This document shows positions 45,721-58,100 of a stretch of DNA of 64,000 bases, one piece after another (position 1 is the first letter of the stretch; every line of letters begins with the position of its first letter). Under the pieces are notes generated by a model. That model did no database searches, was not told the origin of the DNA, and saw nothing but the letters and a program-made list of their open reading frames with translations. The position numbers were made by a program, and so were the translations under genes. Origin of the DNA: Rhyzopertha dominica (Eukaryota; Arthropoda; Insecta; Coleoptera; Bostrichidae); contig QCXZ01000064.1 of assembly GCA_025024175.1 (NCBI GenBank), forward strand, positions 49,807,325 through 49,871,324, written 5' to 3'.

Positions 45721-46431
45721 TAATAAATACTGTATTCATATAACAATAATTACGAAAATAATTTCTTTGTTTATAAAAGTAGAAGTAATTCATTAAATAC
45801 AGTTTATTTCATTTTCTTAGACAACGTGAATCCATGTGCTCTACTAATTCTCAATACATTGTTCTATAGAAACAATTTTGAATGAAAGAAGAGCATCTCG
45901 AGGAAGTGAAAAACAACTGCCCATAACAAGACATGGAATGATCTAATTCGCTGAAAAAAAACCTGCAAAGTATTTTCGTAAACCCCCTAATGTTATGGTT
46001 TCAATTAATATAATGCCATTAAATATATTCTTAGTTCACTAAATTATTTGGTAATATATTGTTGTAAATAAATAACGCGTTGGCGCAAACCTCCTGCGAA
46101 TGCCCTTGAGCTCTACCAAATCCTGCTGTTATAGTGGAACGTGTACTATTTTTCTAAAGTGAATATAGTGTTTACGCTTCCAAATTACCTAATTACGTAC
46201 GACCCATGGAAATAAAATCTGTGTAAAGGTAGTCACCTATTCATGTGTCGCTGGTGATGTAATGTTATGTGACATGTGTAATTTGTTGAACTAACTGATT
46301 AAATCTTGAAATAATTATTGTTTTAAGTGACTCTGCCATAATGTGTGTATATATAGAAATAGAAAGTTTCAGATTCGGGGAATTTCGACCTAGTGGTATC
46401 TTAAGTCAAGTGTACTCTTCGTTCTTTTGCT

Positions 46432-46463
46432 AAGCTTTCGGCTGTATTTTCAGCCTTCCTCAG
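46432..46463 (-). ncRNA. Hammerhead-ribozyme-like motif
   Basis: Minus strand: CTGAGGA, extra A, stem GGCTG/CAGCC with loop AAAATA, GAAA, then GCTT, giving self-complementary AGCT followed by T. Same architecture, including the extra A, as at 37957-37990. Confidence 0.4.
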
Positions 46464-48527
46464 GGCTTTCCTGTAAGTTTATTTATGAACCAATTAAAAT
46501 ATACAAAATTGTTTAGCTACTTACAAAACTTTGAGATTAATTGCTCAAGATAGCTGTATACCTCATTGAACCCTTGAATCCTCCATAAATAAGAACTATG
46601 CCCTATCATTTCTTCATCAATCAGTCTATTTTTTTCGTTTGAATTTGCTTTTTTAAATTTCAATGACATGGATAATACAAATTACAGAAAACACGTTAGT
46701 CATTTGTCATATTTTAGTATTGGTACAGATATAACAAAACAATGCATGGTGGCATATTCCTCTTTTATAGATCTACAAAGAAGTTTGGGACGGCAGATAT
46801 CTACCTTTTAAGGATCTTTTAATATAATGGTCACGTACAATGCGGTTATTGGAAAGCTATTTAGACGGATACAGTATTAATCCTTATCAACTTAAATACG
46901 TTCGCTTATCTTAAGCATTTCATGCGCATTATTATAATCTTTTACATCATATAATTTACATGAATATCTTAGGAGTTATCGCAAAGAATTAACGCGCGCG
47001 CAAATAAATTTAATCGCGTTTTTGTTACACTGATGACGGGACTTGCTTGATGCGATTATTCCCGCACCGCGCTGTCCCCGGTAGTCGATCACACTGTTTC
47101 TACATAACACGAGTGATAAGATGCACTTACTCCTATAATAAACAAACTTTTGGAGCGAATGGAAGTGACGACTGGAAAGTATTTGTTAGTTATATTAAAA
47201 GCATAGTAAGTTCTATTTGAACGTTAAAAACTAAACAATTTTAGTGACAAGAAATTTTGTGGAGTTTACTAATTGAAACTTGATGCTAATGTTGTTTTTA
47301 TACCTTTCGAGCATGTCCATACATCGCTAGTCAGTGAAATGTTAAATATTTTCTGAGAAGCATTCTAGTGAGTATGTTCCAATATTTTATCGTATTATCC
47401 TAAGACTTTTTGTTCTGGGTATTTTCTTGCTCTAACAATTGTGTTCAGATGCGTTTATGCACATATGGTACATTACGCATCGGCATACGGTTTTTAGTTT
47501 ACCATGTATTAGATGTAAAGTGTATAATTAGTGGGTTATTTTTCATCAGAATTTTAAACGCCTAAGGTCATTGTGCACAGCTTCCATTATTAATATTTAA
47601 AAATTAAATATTTGGGAGACGGGATTTAGTATTTGAATCAAATACGCGCGCTACCTATTGCAGCAAAATTGTATAAGTAAATTGTGCACCTGGAGCAAGG
47701 TGAAGATATAACCTGATAAAGAGCCAATCCTGAGTTTACTTATGTTTATCTATAGGGCACTTCAACTGGCTGTGCGACCATGAGAGGAAAATTTTATTTT
47801 ATTTGATACAGGAAACCACTTATCTCTATAAGAATGCATAGAGACGGGATAAATACCGAAAAATACAGATTTAGTGATTACAAAAAATGAATTTGCAGAG
47901 CACACCAGATAATGTAAATCAAAATCAAAGCGGTAGCTTGTCATGAACTTTTCCTTTAATTTGAGCCTCTGTTCCAAACCTTTGAATTAATACCTTCTCT
48001 AAAATCCTAATATCGTTTTAATATAGGTACCGTCGGTTATTAGTTTACCTGTATTTTTAAATCGTACGTAGTTTCGTGGGCGTTTAATGCTAACACATAA
48101 AACGATATTAATAAATCTTATTTAGTTGACACTGTGACCTTTTCTAGTCTAGTAATGAGAAAAACATATTTTTTTTTAAAGAGCATTGTAATCAACCTAC
48201 GCAATTGTAGCTGTGTTATCGATGAAACGATCTACTAATTACATATTTGATTGTTTATTGTGTTTGCATAATTTGCGTATGCCGATACTTCTACTAACTT
48301 ACCTATTAAAAATACATAAATGTTATCGGTGTTGACCGTTCACCATTTACCACCTCCAGATCTATAAAGAATATATAATTTGTATAAATATGTAAGTTCT
48401 TCATTACAACTGAAGCTTCTAGAGAATGTGAAATACGGAATGATTTAGCACATCAGAGCTGCCTCATAATTTTATTCAATTAGTATGTGTCGTCTTCAAT
48501 ATTATTTTAATATTAGAAGTATCCGAT

Positions 48528-51081
48528 AGTCGGAGTGCAGAACCCCAAAATTATGCGTTTTAATGACCTCCTATGCAACTTAAACATATACAAACAAATT
48601 TTGGCAATTATCACGTAAACTGATCAGCTGAACTGGAATTTCGACGTCGCGATTAAATCCGAAATTGCAAAATTGCCTAAAAGTCAGTTTTTTCATAATT
48701 TTTGTAAATTACTATTTGTGCAATTTTTAAAACGTTTTAATTGTTTTCTCGGTAACGGTAAGACCTAAAGAGCTGATTTTTTAAACAGATATACTCTGAA
48801 ATGTGCAGATACTGACGGTCTGTCAGAAACATTTCAATATTTAAAACCGACCTGCGAAAAAAATTATATACGCATGAGCAACATATTTAGATAAACGTCT
48901 CGGACAGCTATACTTATTTTTCATAATTCATCGATACATCAGCAAAACAAATAGAAATGATAGTTCAGATTTATTTTTAGTGAAAAAATGAATACAAAAT
49001 ATTATAAGATAAAAAAGTTATGGCGAGTTAAAGTATTAGCATGCTCTGGCAACCGCGATAGCTACGTCTGCGTAGGTATACGGTATTCATGTGCAGTTAC
49101 GTTGTGTTCGCATATTGTAATATGTGTTTTTATTCCTCCTGTATTCAGTAAACATACTTTTCAATTTTTTAAATAATGGTATTTGCGAAAACGAAACGAT
49201 TTCGTAAGTTAGAAATCTATTTTGTTTGTTGTTGCATTTCATGTTGCGAGTTAAGGAAAGTATCATTGTTTTGCAGATATTTATGTATTGTTGTGTCATT
49301 ATGTCAATTTAGTACCAACGAAAGTCTGCAAGGGGTAACAGAAGAGCGGTACGAATCACTTTTATATGTGTCGTCCCGAAAATAGATAAATATTATGTGG
49401 CTCTAAAAAAGCACTCAAAAATAAAGTTGGATTTTATGAAAAGAATCCGCTGTGGCACTCTCAGTTACAGGATCATACATGAGAGGTTTTTATAATGTCG
49501 GTTTGCAAGTAGCAGAAGTTCCAATAGCAAAAATCAGTCGTTCCAAAAGTCAGACCCCACAATTTTGTCTTATTTGTGATAAGTCGCGTGTTTCAAAAGG
49601 CAATCATAAACTTTTAATCATTGCTACTTTTGAAAGGCAGAAATTACTCAATGATACCGACATGTTATGTAAAACTCAAGGGTTTGGTGAGGTGTTTTAA
49701 ATACCACGACCACGAATTGTGAATGGAACGTTATTTACTGAAACCTGTCCATACTAGAGCAGCTATACAAAAAGAAAACCCGCAGTTTAACATTTTTCTT
49801 AAAAAATTTATCAAACCTCCAAAAAAAAGTTGGTTATCGAAGAAAAAGCAATGACTTGCTGATATTACAAAATTATTACTTGCAGAATGCGAATTAAATA
49901 TTATTGCTTGAAAACCTTAATACCACACTGTCAATAAAATCGCTTTGGCGAAAGTATTGTTATTGTTAAGAGGACTGGACAAAAGTCTAGTATGTTCGGC
50001 TACAAAAGTTATAAAATTACTAGTTGTTTACCTGAATCGGAAAAAACCACTTTTGCCAAAGCATCTCCCTACAGACTGCAGTCAAACTTTTAACACATGG
50101 CTAAAATTATTAAGACAAAATAGAAAACCACAAGTCCTTTGATGACAGAAAATTTTGAGTTTCACGTTAGAAGGGCCTGCATGCAATGTGCGGTTTACAA
50201 AACATCTTTACAAATAAAGCCGTTAATTCCAAATATGCTTGTTGGAATTCGGATGGCAGATAAAATAGGAAGAACTTTAACCAACTTACCAATTATAGTG
50301 CAATAACTCCTTTCTGCAAATGCAAAAACTTTACATGTTCATTTCGGTGCATGTGTAACGAGCACTGTTTAATTTCTTGTTTGTGCAAGGGCTACTTATG
50401 AATATACTGTTTTCATAATGCAATCTGAAAAGTACCTGTTTTTGAGCTATTTTTGTACAATTACCCAAGTATTGTGAAGCGTGCTTAGCACATTTTTATG
50501 TTATTTGTGGAAGGTAAGTTACATGATTTTATACAAATCTGCTTGCTGTGGCCGCGCAGTGCACTGTGTGTCCTCGTATCGTTCACTGATACCTAGTCTC
50601 GAAATGGCATATTTTGAGTATATTTTTTCACTAAAAGTAAATATGAACTATTATTTTAATTTGTCTCGCTGATGTATCGACGGATTATGGAAAATAAATA
50701 TAGCCGTCCGATACGTGAAATTTCCTTTACCTAAATACGACATCCATGCGTATATTATGTTTTACAGAACCTTTTAAACTTTGAATGTTTCGGACAGACC
50801 TTCGTCATCTGCACATTTCAAAGTATAGCCTGTAAAAAAATCAGCTCATTGGGTTCTGCCGTTACCGAAAAAACGATTGAAATGTTTAAAACACTGTTTA
50901 AATCGTAATATCCAAAAATTGTGGAAAATCGGACTTTTCAGCATTTTTGCAATTTCAGATCTAATCGCGACCTCAAAATTCGAATTTATCAGATCATTTT
51001 ACTTAAAAATAGCCAAAATTTGTTTGTAAATATTTAAGTTGTATAAGGGGTGTTGAATTGAGGTAGCTTGCACTCCGACTG
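48528..51081. mobile_element. DNA transposon with about 475-bp terminal inverted repeats
   Basis: The left arm (48528-49002) and right arm (50609-51081) are inverse copies at moderate divergence. They start AGTCGGAGTGCA and share CAAACAAATTTTGGC, GTCGCGATTA, TCGGTAACGG, GAGCTGATTTTTT, AAATGTGCAGAT, GATACATCAGC and TAGTGAAAAAAT. The 1.6-kb centre carries a decayed cysteine-rich gene. A target duplication is not evident. The long inverted repeats and internal gene mark it as a formerly autonomous DNA transposon; the superfamily is not identified. Confidence 0.8.
49440..50401 (+). pseudogene. Broken gene of the long-TIR transposon, cysteine-rich C-terminus
   Basis: Pieces in three frames: QTPQFCLICDKSRVSKGN with LLIIATFERQKLL (49546-49645); then a YHDHEL segment, NIFLKKFIKPPKKSW and LADITKLLLAECE (about 49700-49895). 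After stops and shifts comes an 82-residue stretch with HVRRACMQCAVYKTSLQIKP (about 50160-50225). The end (50315-50400) has eight cysteines as C-x-C, C, C-x-C, C, C-x-C (CKCKNFTC, CMC, CLC). I recall proteins with this CxC-rich end as frequent repeats in insects and cnidarians, but no function is established to my knowledge. Confidence 0.5.
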
Positions 51082-51918
51082 CGACAAAAATTTTGTATAC
51101 TATATTGAATTATTAAGGAATGGTTTCTGTTGCATGTCCAGAATGCCCACAAAAAAAACTATTTTTTTGGAATTACTCAAATATATGACCGACTGTACTC
51201 AACAGGTGTTTCGTGGTCGGTTTACAGATATAGTTCTTTAGTTATTTTAAGCTAAGACATTAATGTCTTTTTTTAAGCTCGCTTTTACTTAGTCCGTTAA
51301 TTTACTGATAAGCAAGAAGTATATATCAATATCAAACTCATATTATCAAAATAATGTTATATGTAAATGTCATAAAAATAAGGAACACAAAACTGACCAT
51401 TTGCAAAAATTGATAATGCTTATGTCGAGATGAAAGCACCTAAGATGTGTTCCTACATAAAATATGTAAGAGAATACCTGAGAGGATGCAATATTCACAA
51501 TACTCGGTATTTTGTTACCGAAGGCTACCAATAAAAACGAAACAATGCATATTGTTGATTGACTGGTGGAAATATAATATAGTCTAAGAAGAAAAAGATT
51601 GTTGCTTGGAACGGAAATTGAACACACTGCGCTTCAGCAATCATACCACCAGGCTAGGAAGCCCCCTGTCCGACTCATGTCAAAGGGTCTGACCCCTGCT
51701 GCCTGTCTGATGCATTTTGTAGATTCATTGCCGGGCGTTTCCTAGACTTTACAGCAGTTTGCTTTGCTGGTCGAAAACATACCCGATGCTTAATTCAGAA
51801 GTCCTGGGTTTGATTCCAGGTTGAAAACATATATTTTGTCATTTTAGATTCGTCTCCTGTTCGATAGCACTTTACTTGCTTAACTTTGTTAGCCAGGCAT
51901 GAATTATTTATTTCATAT
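51082..51918. other. Spacer with tRNA-like sequences
   Basis: The 85-codon minus frame at 51370-51627 shows no motif. Two tRNA-like pieces lie at about 51609-51650 and 51768-51820. Confidence 0.4.
51768..51820 (+). repeat. tRNA-derived SINE-like promoter boxes
   Basis: TGGTCGAAAAC (51768-51778) resembles an A box, and GGTTTGATTCC (51807-51817) is a B box with one change. CCTGG/CCAGG pairs around it as a T-arm. No complete tRNA folds by eye. A reverse piece at 51609-51650 (minus GGTGGTATGATTGC then GTTCAATTTCC) is similar in kind. Confidence 0.3.
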
Positions 51919-53132
51919 CCCAACTAGCAACTTACAGCTTTATAATGATCAGGCAAACGTTTATAAAACAATTTTTATAAAACAGTTGTACTCTTGTAAA
52001 CAGTGTCATAACGTTTATAGGATACTTAAAGATGCAAAAAGGCGCATCTTTATAAAACATTTTAGTTATATACAGTATCCCATAATGGTTCTAGTAGGTG
52101 TTACAGAACAGTTTTGTAGATAGTTACAGAGGTGGTATAAAAATTACTATCAGTTACAAAACGGTTTTATAGCAATTTATTATAAATTAGTTTTATAAAT
52201 GTTACGGCATTTTCTATTATGCTACAATACTGTTGCATTCAGCATCTTCAAAGGAATATTTCGGTGTTTTAACCGATTTGGCGGAGAATGTTTTATTTCT
52301 TAACGATTGGGTAAAGTTGCAACCCATATTCCTCTGTAAAATAAAACATGTCCTCAGACCGAGATATATACCGTACCACATGACATAAAATATGCGTAGT
52401 ATTGAATTGTAGTCACAAGAAACTACTACCAAACAAAATTTTCTGTGAAACATATGCATATATGTATACAAAATTTTTAAGCGCTTCAAAAATAATAAGT
52501 ATTTCATCAATTTAAAAGAAATATTGACAAAATACAAAAAATGTTTTTAATCGTGTGGTATCTTAAATCTATCTGCACTAATTATAAACCGCATTTTATA
52601 ATCATTTTAGTTAGAAACATAACTTTTGTACATTACTTTTTTGTGAAAAAATAATTTTTAGTGGGCTTTACGCAATGGCGGCCATATATGTGTTTACAAT
52701 CATGATAATAATATGGCTTCCTCTTTATAAAGCGTAATTATCACAGAAGAAATTGCTGTATAACTAATTGTTTTTTTACATGTGTCAAATCAAGACTTAA
52801 TATAATAGTTTTATAGGTGTTCACAAGCTGACGATTCAGTGTTGAATAACACATATTTAAACTCTTTATAAAATAATTTGTCTCCACTGGAAAAATGTTC
52901 TATAAAAAGTTGTGCAAACCTTTATACAATGACTATAAAATGGTGCTTAACACTGTTTTATAATTTTGCTGTGAAAACGTTTCTAACACTAAACTATATA
53001 ACAGTACTGAAGCTGAATACTCGTAGGGAATACCTTATAAAATAAAATGGACGTCGAGGAACAATAATAAAACAACAATATAACAAATATGCCTTGCTAT
53101 TTGGAAATTATAAAATAATTTTGCTTGTTGGG
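51919..53132. mobile_element. Element with CCCAACxAGCAA ends and TTATAAAAC motif arrays
   Basis: The left end CCCAACTAGCAACTTACAGC is echoed in inverse by the right end (CCCAACAAGCAAAATTATTT on minus). Both sub-terminal zones (about 51919-52200 and 52728-53132) are packed with TTATAAAAC/GTTTTATAA variants in both orientations, about a dozen in all, at irregular spacing. The centre (52200-52728) lacks them. The 106-codon minus frame at 52217-52537 lies in the centre without recognisable motif. Probably a non-autonomous DNA transposon whose arrays bind a transposase. Confidence 0.55.
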
Positions 53133-53373
53133 TAGTCTTATAAGAAGGGTTGTCAAAATTTCAGGCTAAACATTACAAAGAAGGAATGAATCCACAAAAG
53201 ATGTTAAGGATAACATATCCATGCCATTCTGTAGGAATAAAGGCTATACCAACCTATGCTGTTTACTGTATTAAAATGAAGAAACCGCATGTGTCGACAA
53301 CATAAGAAACGTAAATGTTTCATAAATAAAGACAATATATCAAAAGTTTGTGTTCTTCAAAATTTGTCATTTG

Positions 53374-53820
53374 ATGAAAATAGCAGCGAAAGAATTAAAT
53401 GAAGCTAATGTAATTTGTAGTTTTGCACGACATTTTAAAATCCGAGTATTCGCATTATTCTCTCTACTCTTGACGTTCAGCAATTGTACTTACAACAAAA
53501 TACCAAGAAAATTTCGTTATTGTATTCTGGACCATATCACGTTCGCAAAAACAGAAAGTGCTCATGTTTTACGGGGATTAGGCACGCTCGTAACTGAATG
53601 CAAAATGACGATTTATACCTTGAGTAACAACGATGTTTATTATGCGCTTTTACTACTGTTTATGTATGAGCAATGTAGTTGGGCATTCGGAACTCAGCTT
53701 CAATTTAAATTAGTTATGATAGCTGCCATCGTTCATTGTAATGTAATTAACCACTGCTATCGTAATATTAATCCTCAGTGCAAAACTTTAGTTTTGTATA
53801 AAATCAACTTTGTACATTAG
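53374..53820 (+). CDS. Unrecognised open frame, 148 aa
   Basis: ATG at 53374, MKIAAKELNEANVICSF; later RKFRYCILDHITFAKTESAH and two hydrophobic stretches (about residues 30-40 and 88-100). The codon string is long for such AT-rich DNA, but expectation over a 64-kb window is not far below one. No family recognised, no ribosomal or splice evidence. It may be chance or a remnant. Confidence 0.2.
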   Translation: MKIAAKELNEANVICSFARHFKIRVFALFSLLLTFSNCTYNKIPRKFRYCILDHITFAKTESAHVLRGLGTLVTECKMTIYTLSNNDVYYALLLLFMYEQCSWAFGTQLQFKLVMIAAIVHCNVINHCYRNINPQCKTLVLYKINFVH

Positions 53821-56223
53821 TAATTACTTCTGGTATTAAAATATCACAACAATTACCAAGTTGTACAGCACCAGCTTAAACGTAATATATTCTGGAGGAT
53901 TTGAGGAACGATAATGTCAATAATTTGAAACAAAAATTAGTCATATATTTAATAAGTATTCATTTTCACATTCATAAAATAATAAAAATACTGCCAGGAT
54001 TTTATTCGGCTATTTTGTAAATTTTATTCAACTATTTATTTAAAAAAATCAAAATAAAAGTAAGTAGTCAAAATAATAACAGTGTTAAATGAAAGTTAAA
54101 TGAAAAAAATAATAAAACTATTTTGCCATTTTCAAGTTATATCTGCATCCTTCTAGCATTCAGAATCAATCAATTCAAATAGCAAGAGGCGTTGAGTGAC
54201 ATATCATTTGAAGCTCTTTCATTGTTTTTATTTTCAAACGTGAACGAGAACTTATTTTAGATTACCGTGAGAGAAAACAAAAATGGTTGTAAAACACGTC
54301 TGGTTCAACGAATGCACTTCTCAAAATGTCCATCCGCAGCTTCCGTAAAATGCTACAATCGATTTTCAAAAGCTTGTCTAACGTTTTGCGTTCCTTGCGT
54401 CGCGCTCTTCGAAGCACTGCTAAAGGTTCTAATGGTGCTGCATAAACCTTGAATTTTTAGTGGCTCTACAAAAAGAAATTTAAAGGCGACTTAGCTTTGC
54501 ATTTGATGGGACTTCTTCGGGTTAGCCATTTTAAACATATAGGAAACCGCGTACTTGCACGCGATAGGAAGGATATTTACGTCTGCATTGAGTGCTTAGA
54601 TGATTAATGAATCAATAAGTTCTGCTAATAACCGTAAATAATTATCATTAGTCGAATTACTTTAAAAGAATGGTCCGGTAAAGCGGTCGCCCAAAACGTA
54701 CAATTTTTTCTTTTTTTTTTTCTTTAATATGGTGAAGAAAGAAGTTTACTGCAAGTGATGGCGCCACCTTTGTTCCCTTTAAAAAACTTCGTGATTCTGA
54801 AAATAAGAACACTCAAATTTGAAGAATTAGTCAATGAAGGTACTTTCATAATGATGTGACATACAAGCATAACCCCCTCTTACTATATAATTTTTTTGAG
54901 GGGTGGCTCTGGTCGTACTATTTATGATAACTACTGTTAAAATACTACATCAATATTCTTAGATTTCTGTTTATTTACACAATATTATTTTCAAAGCAGA
55001 ATACTACATACTACGCGCAGATATTAGCATAATCTACATGATGAGGTAATAGAACAGAAAGGAATGTTTACCGACTTGTCCCCGGAATATGTAAAATCCT
55101 TGATAATGTTTACGCTATTACTGTAACAAATACCACCTTTAAATGTAATTAGTAGATAATGTTATGAATTTTATATTAACGTAGTATGTTTTAAAATAAA
55201 AAGCTACATCTTTAATCTGGGCATCTTTTTCCTAAAACTTTCATTATTTTTACTCAGTTAGGTTATTCGTAAAAATAAGCGTAGCAGTGCTTTTGCTTCG
55301 TTCCAGGAACTATTTACAATCTCCTGATTGAATAGGCCAACGCATTGTTATTGAAACGTGGGGCATGTGTAACAAAAAGAATCCTTACTTTTAAGTGTTT
55401 TCAGTTTGTATGTTTATCACCCTATCTTACTAAATTAAAAGGAATTGTAAAATACATTTCAAAGTTTTCCATCATTTTGTCCGCAAAAACAGCATTCTTG
55501 CCTTAACCACAGAATGTAATTGCATAAATGTTTGCAATACTTTTTTGCATGTTTGGGATATATTACGATTTTTTCACTTTAACTTGCGCGAGTCATTAGG
55601 ATTAAATAACGTTTTTAAGTTAGAGTCCCATCTGAGATACCCTTCATAATTACTTTTTATATAGGAAGTAAATACCTTATAGTACAATAGTGTTTTGCGG
55701 AAACGCTGCAACGATTTGGTGAGCATGTTTCGATCGTATAACTATTATTATTTATCCGTACAATGCATAAACGGAATACCTTTGCAATAATAAAATTTGA
55801 GCGTTTTAATTCAGATCTACCCGAGTTTAATAAGTTTTGTTATCAGCGGCGGCCAGTGGCCCTCCGAATTGGATATTTGCCATGTATTTATATTTTTTTA
55901 AATTGCATATTAATATAGCATCTAATCCACCAAACAGCTGTTACAGCTTATAAATTCAAAAAAATGGATCGTAAGGTGTATTTTTAATATTAAAAATGTG
56001 AATATTTAAAGGGACCGCCAAAACGCGAACATATTGGCCGTGACATCAGCTGTCTTGTAAATGGCCGCTCGTTTACATCTGGGGTCAGTGCATCACGCGT
56101 CAGCGTCAGCCCATCAATTTATCAGTTTGTTGTTTGCGTTCATTTTGTGACAAGCGAATTAAAATACGCTAAGAAAAAGTGAAATACCTATGAGTTATCA
56201 CTTCTGAAGGCATGTTCATTGTT
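53821..56223. other. Unassigned AT-rich sequence
   Basis: Poly-T run near 54710-54724. GC-richer, CpG-containing block 56015-56120 just before the candidate exon at 56224. No gene recognised. Confidence 0.35.
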
Positions 56224-56274
56224 ATGGAATTTGTGTACCACGACGAGCGGTTCAACGTGGCGGAGATGAAGAAC
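56224..56274 (+). CDS. Candidate first coding exon, 17 codons
   Basis: ATG at 56224 gives MEFVYHDERFNVAEMKN up to a possible donor AAC|GTAAAA; unspliced, it stops after 22 codons. It follows a 200-bp GC-richer block with CG dinucleotides, the look of a host promoter. No downstream exon was identified, so this is a suggestion only. Confidence 0.25.
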
Positions 56275-58069
56275 GTAAAAGCAACAGCATAAGTGAACTT
56301 TTTATCAAATTAACGGAGCATTAATAATTTGATCACAGTGGGTTGTTGGAAACATACTATTTGTAAACATAAAAATGTAAGATTCAAAAATGTACCCTAA
56401 ACTTAACATATATTTTAGAGGTCAGAATAAATATAAATTGCCATTTATTTTCGGGGCTTTTGCGGCTCGTTTCCGGTCTGGCTAACATTCGAATATATGG
56501 GGAGCAACCTCGTTCTTTATTATAACATTTCCCTCTATCAACTTAAAACTGTAAATAAATGAATGAATGGTAAACACTTAATACCCCAAAAAGAATAATA
56601 AAGCTTATAGTAAGAATTAAGATGATGAACAGAAAAACAAACTTTGCGATTTCGGCATATCACGTCTAGGGGCCTTAAACAACTTTTTCATACGTTAATA
56701 ATCTCGAGGAACGGTTACAAAAATTTTGTTAGCTGTACTGACTGAAGTACTTTTATAACCATGTACAAAACAACAATTGTTTTGTTTTTCATACATAATA
56801 GATGCTTGTAAAACTACACAAATCACTTTATGCTGCTACCTCTTACACTGTCCTTTCAATAAACACCACACAAAAGCTTTTCCAAAACAGGAATGATACT
56901 ACACCATTAAACAGCACGCTTCTCGGTAATGTTTATATGACACTTGACGTCATGAGGTGGATAACCTTGGATAGAAGCGTTTTGGCGGTGACTCCTAAGA
57001 TTCGAATTTCAGACCTGAAATTCTCTACCTACAAATATTTTTTTTATTTTTTTTAACATGGCCTATGATATATATGCACTTCAAGATTCATTTTACGTAA
57101 TTTTCAAAAAAAGTGATAATACCCAATTGGAGGGGCTCAATACTATTCTCCGCACCTCAAATTCTGGGATACTGTGCCCACCAAACTATTGGTTTGTACA
57201 CATTTCCCTATTAAACTTACTCGTTACTAATAACATCACCGCTAATTTTTCTTTCAGTTAACAATATTCAAAGGAAATTTTGCTAATATATTATTATGAT
57301 TGTTCATGACAGGTTTTCATGCCGTTGAGGTAAAGGTTATTAACGATAATATACAAATGTACTAATGCAGCAACCAGATATAGCAACTGTAAAACCATTG
57401 GGCGTAAAGGCTTGTGCCCATGTAAACTTGGTTGCCTAAACTAAAATAACAAAGCATGTCTATGCTATGTTGTCTGCACCGCAACCAACTACACATAGAT
57501 CTATTTCACTGTCATTACAGCTCATCATCTATTTTTATACTCATAAGAAAAGCTAGTTCGGGTAAGGAAAGTACATATAATATGCGACGTGGTTTAATAT
57601 ACATGATACATCTTAATTGAATTTATTTTTTTGGAGGGCTATGTCCTAGAGCCCCACTTCAGGAGCCGCAACTAAATGTTGCGCCCAAATCCAACTAATG
57701 AAGTAATGAACTACCGAGAGTGACCGTAGCTATCGATAATACTTCCACAATTTATTAATTTAAAAATCATTCACTGTATTGCATTTGTTCATGCCTTAAT
57801 AAGGAGAACTACTACATAAAACGCATAAATAACGAACTACTGCAAGTGGCTAATCATAAATTAATATTATTATACCACGTGTTGATAGAAAATATCTTTC
57901 CAAATTTATATTAAAGTCAGTCATTTAGTTCCAGATCTAAATAATACAAACTCTAGCATTTTGTCGCATTTTTTCATTTCTAAAACGAACCAGCACCTTT
58001 AGTAATTTTAATATTATAATAATTATAACACTTGGCAATGTTTCAGTTTTTATTGAGTTTAACCTGTTA
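56275..58069. other. Unassigned sequence
   Basis: Includes copy 2 of the dispersed repeat. Frames at 56802-57056 and 57058-57261 have no motif. Confidence 0.35.
57455..57528 (+). repeat. Dispersed repeat, copy 2
   Basis: See 38045-38119: TATGTTGTCTGCACCGCAACC, then GATCTATTTCACT and AGCTCATCA. About three quarters of positions agree by eye. Confidence 0.6.
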
Positions 58070-58100
58070 CATGTTTCGGCTTATTAGGCCTTTCTTAAAG
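58070..58100 (-). ncRNA. Degenerate hammerhead-like motif
   Basis: Minus strand: CTTTAAGAAA, short stem GGC/GCC, then GAAACATG. The CUGANGA core is altered, so this is at best a fossil of the same motif. Confidence 0.2.

Larger units (their letters stand above)
44232..48527. other. Unassigned stretch
   Basis: No gene recognised. It holds an 11-bp inverted repeat (45655-45720), a hammerhead-like motif (46432-46463) and a GC-richer patch near 47030-47100 that could be a promoter but has no firm signal. The 71-codon minus frame at 47762-47977 has no motif. Confidence 0.4.
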
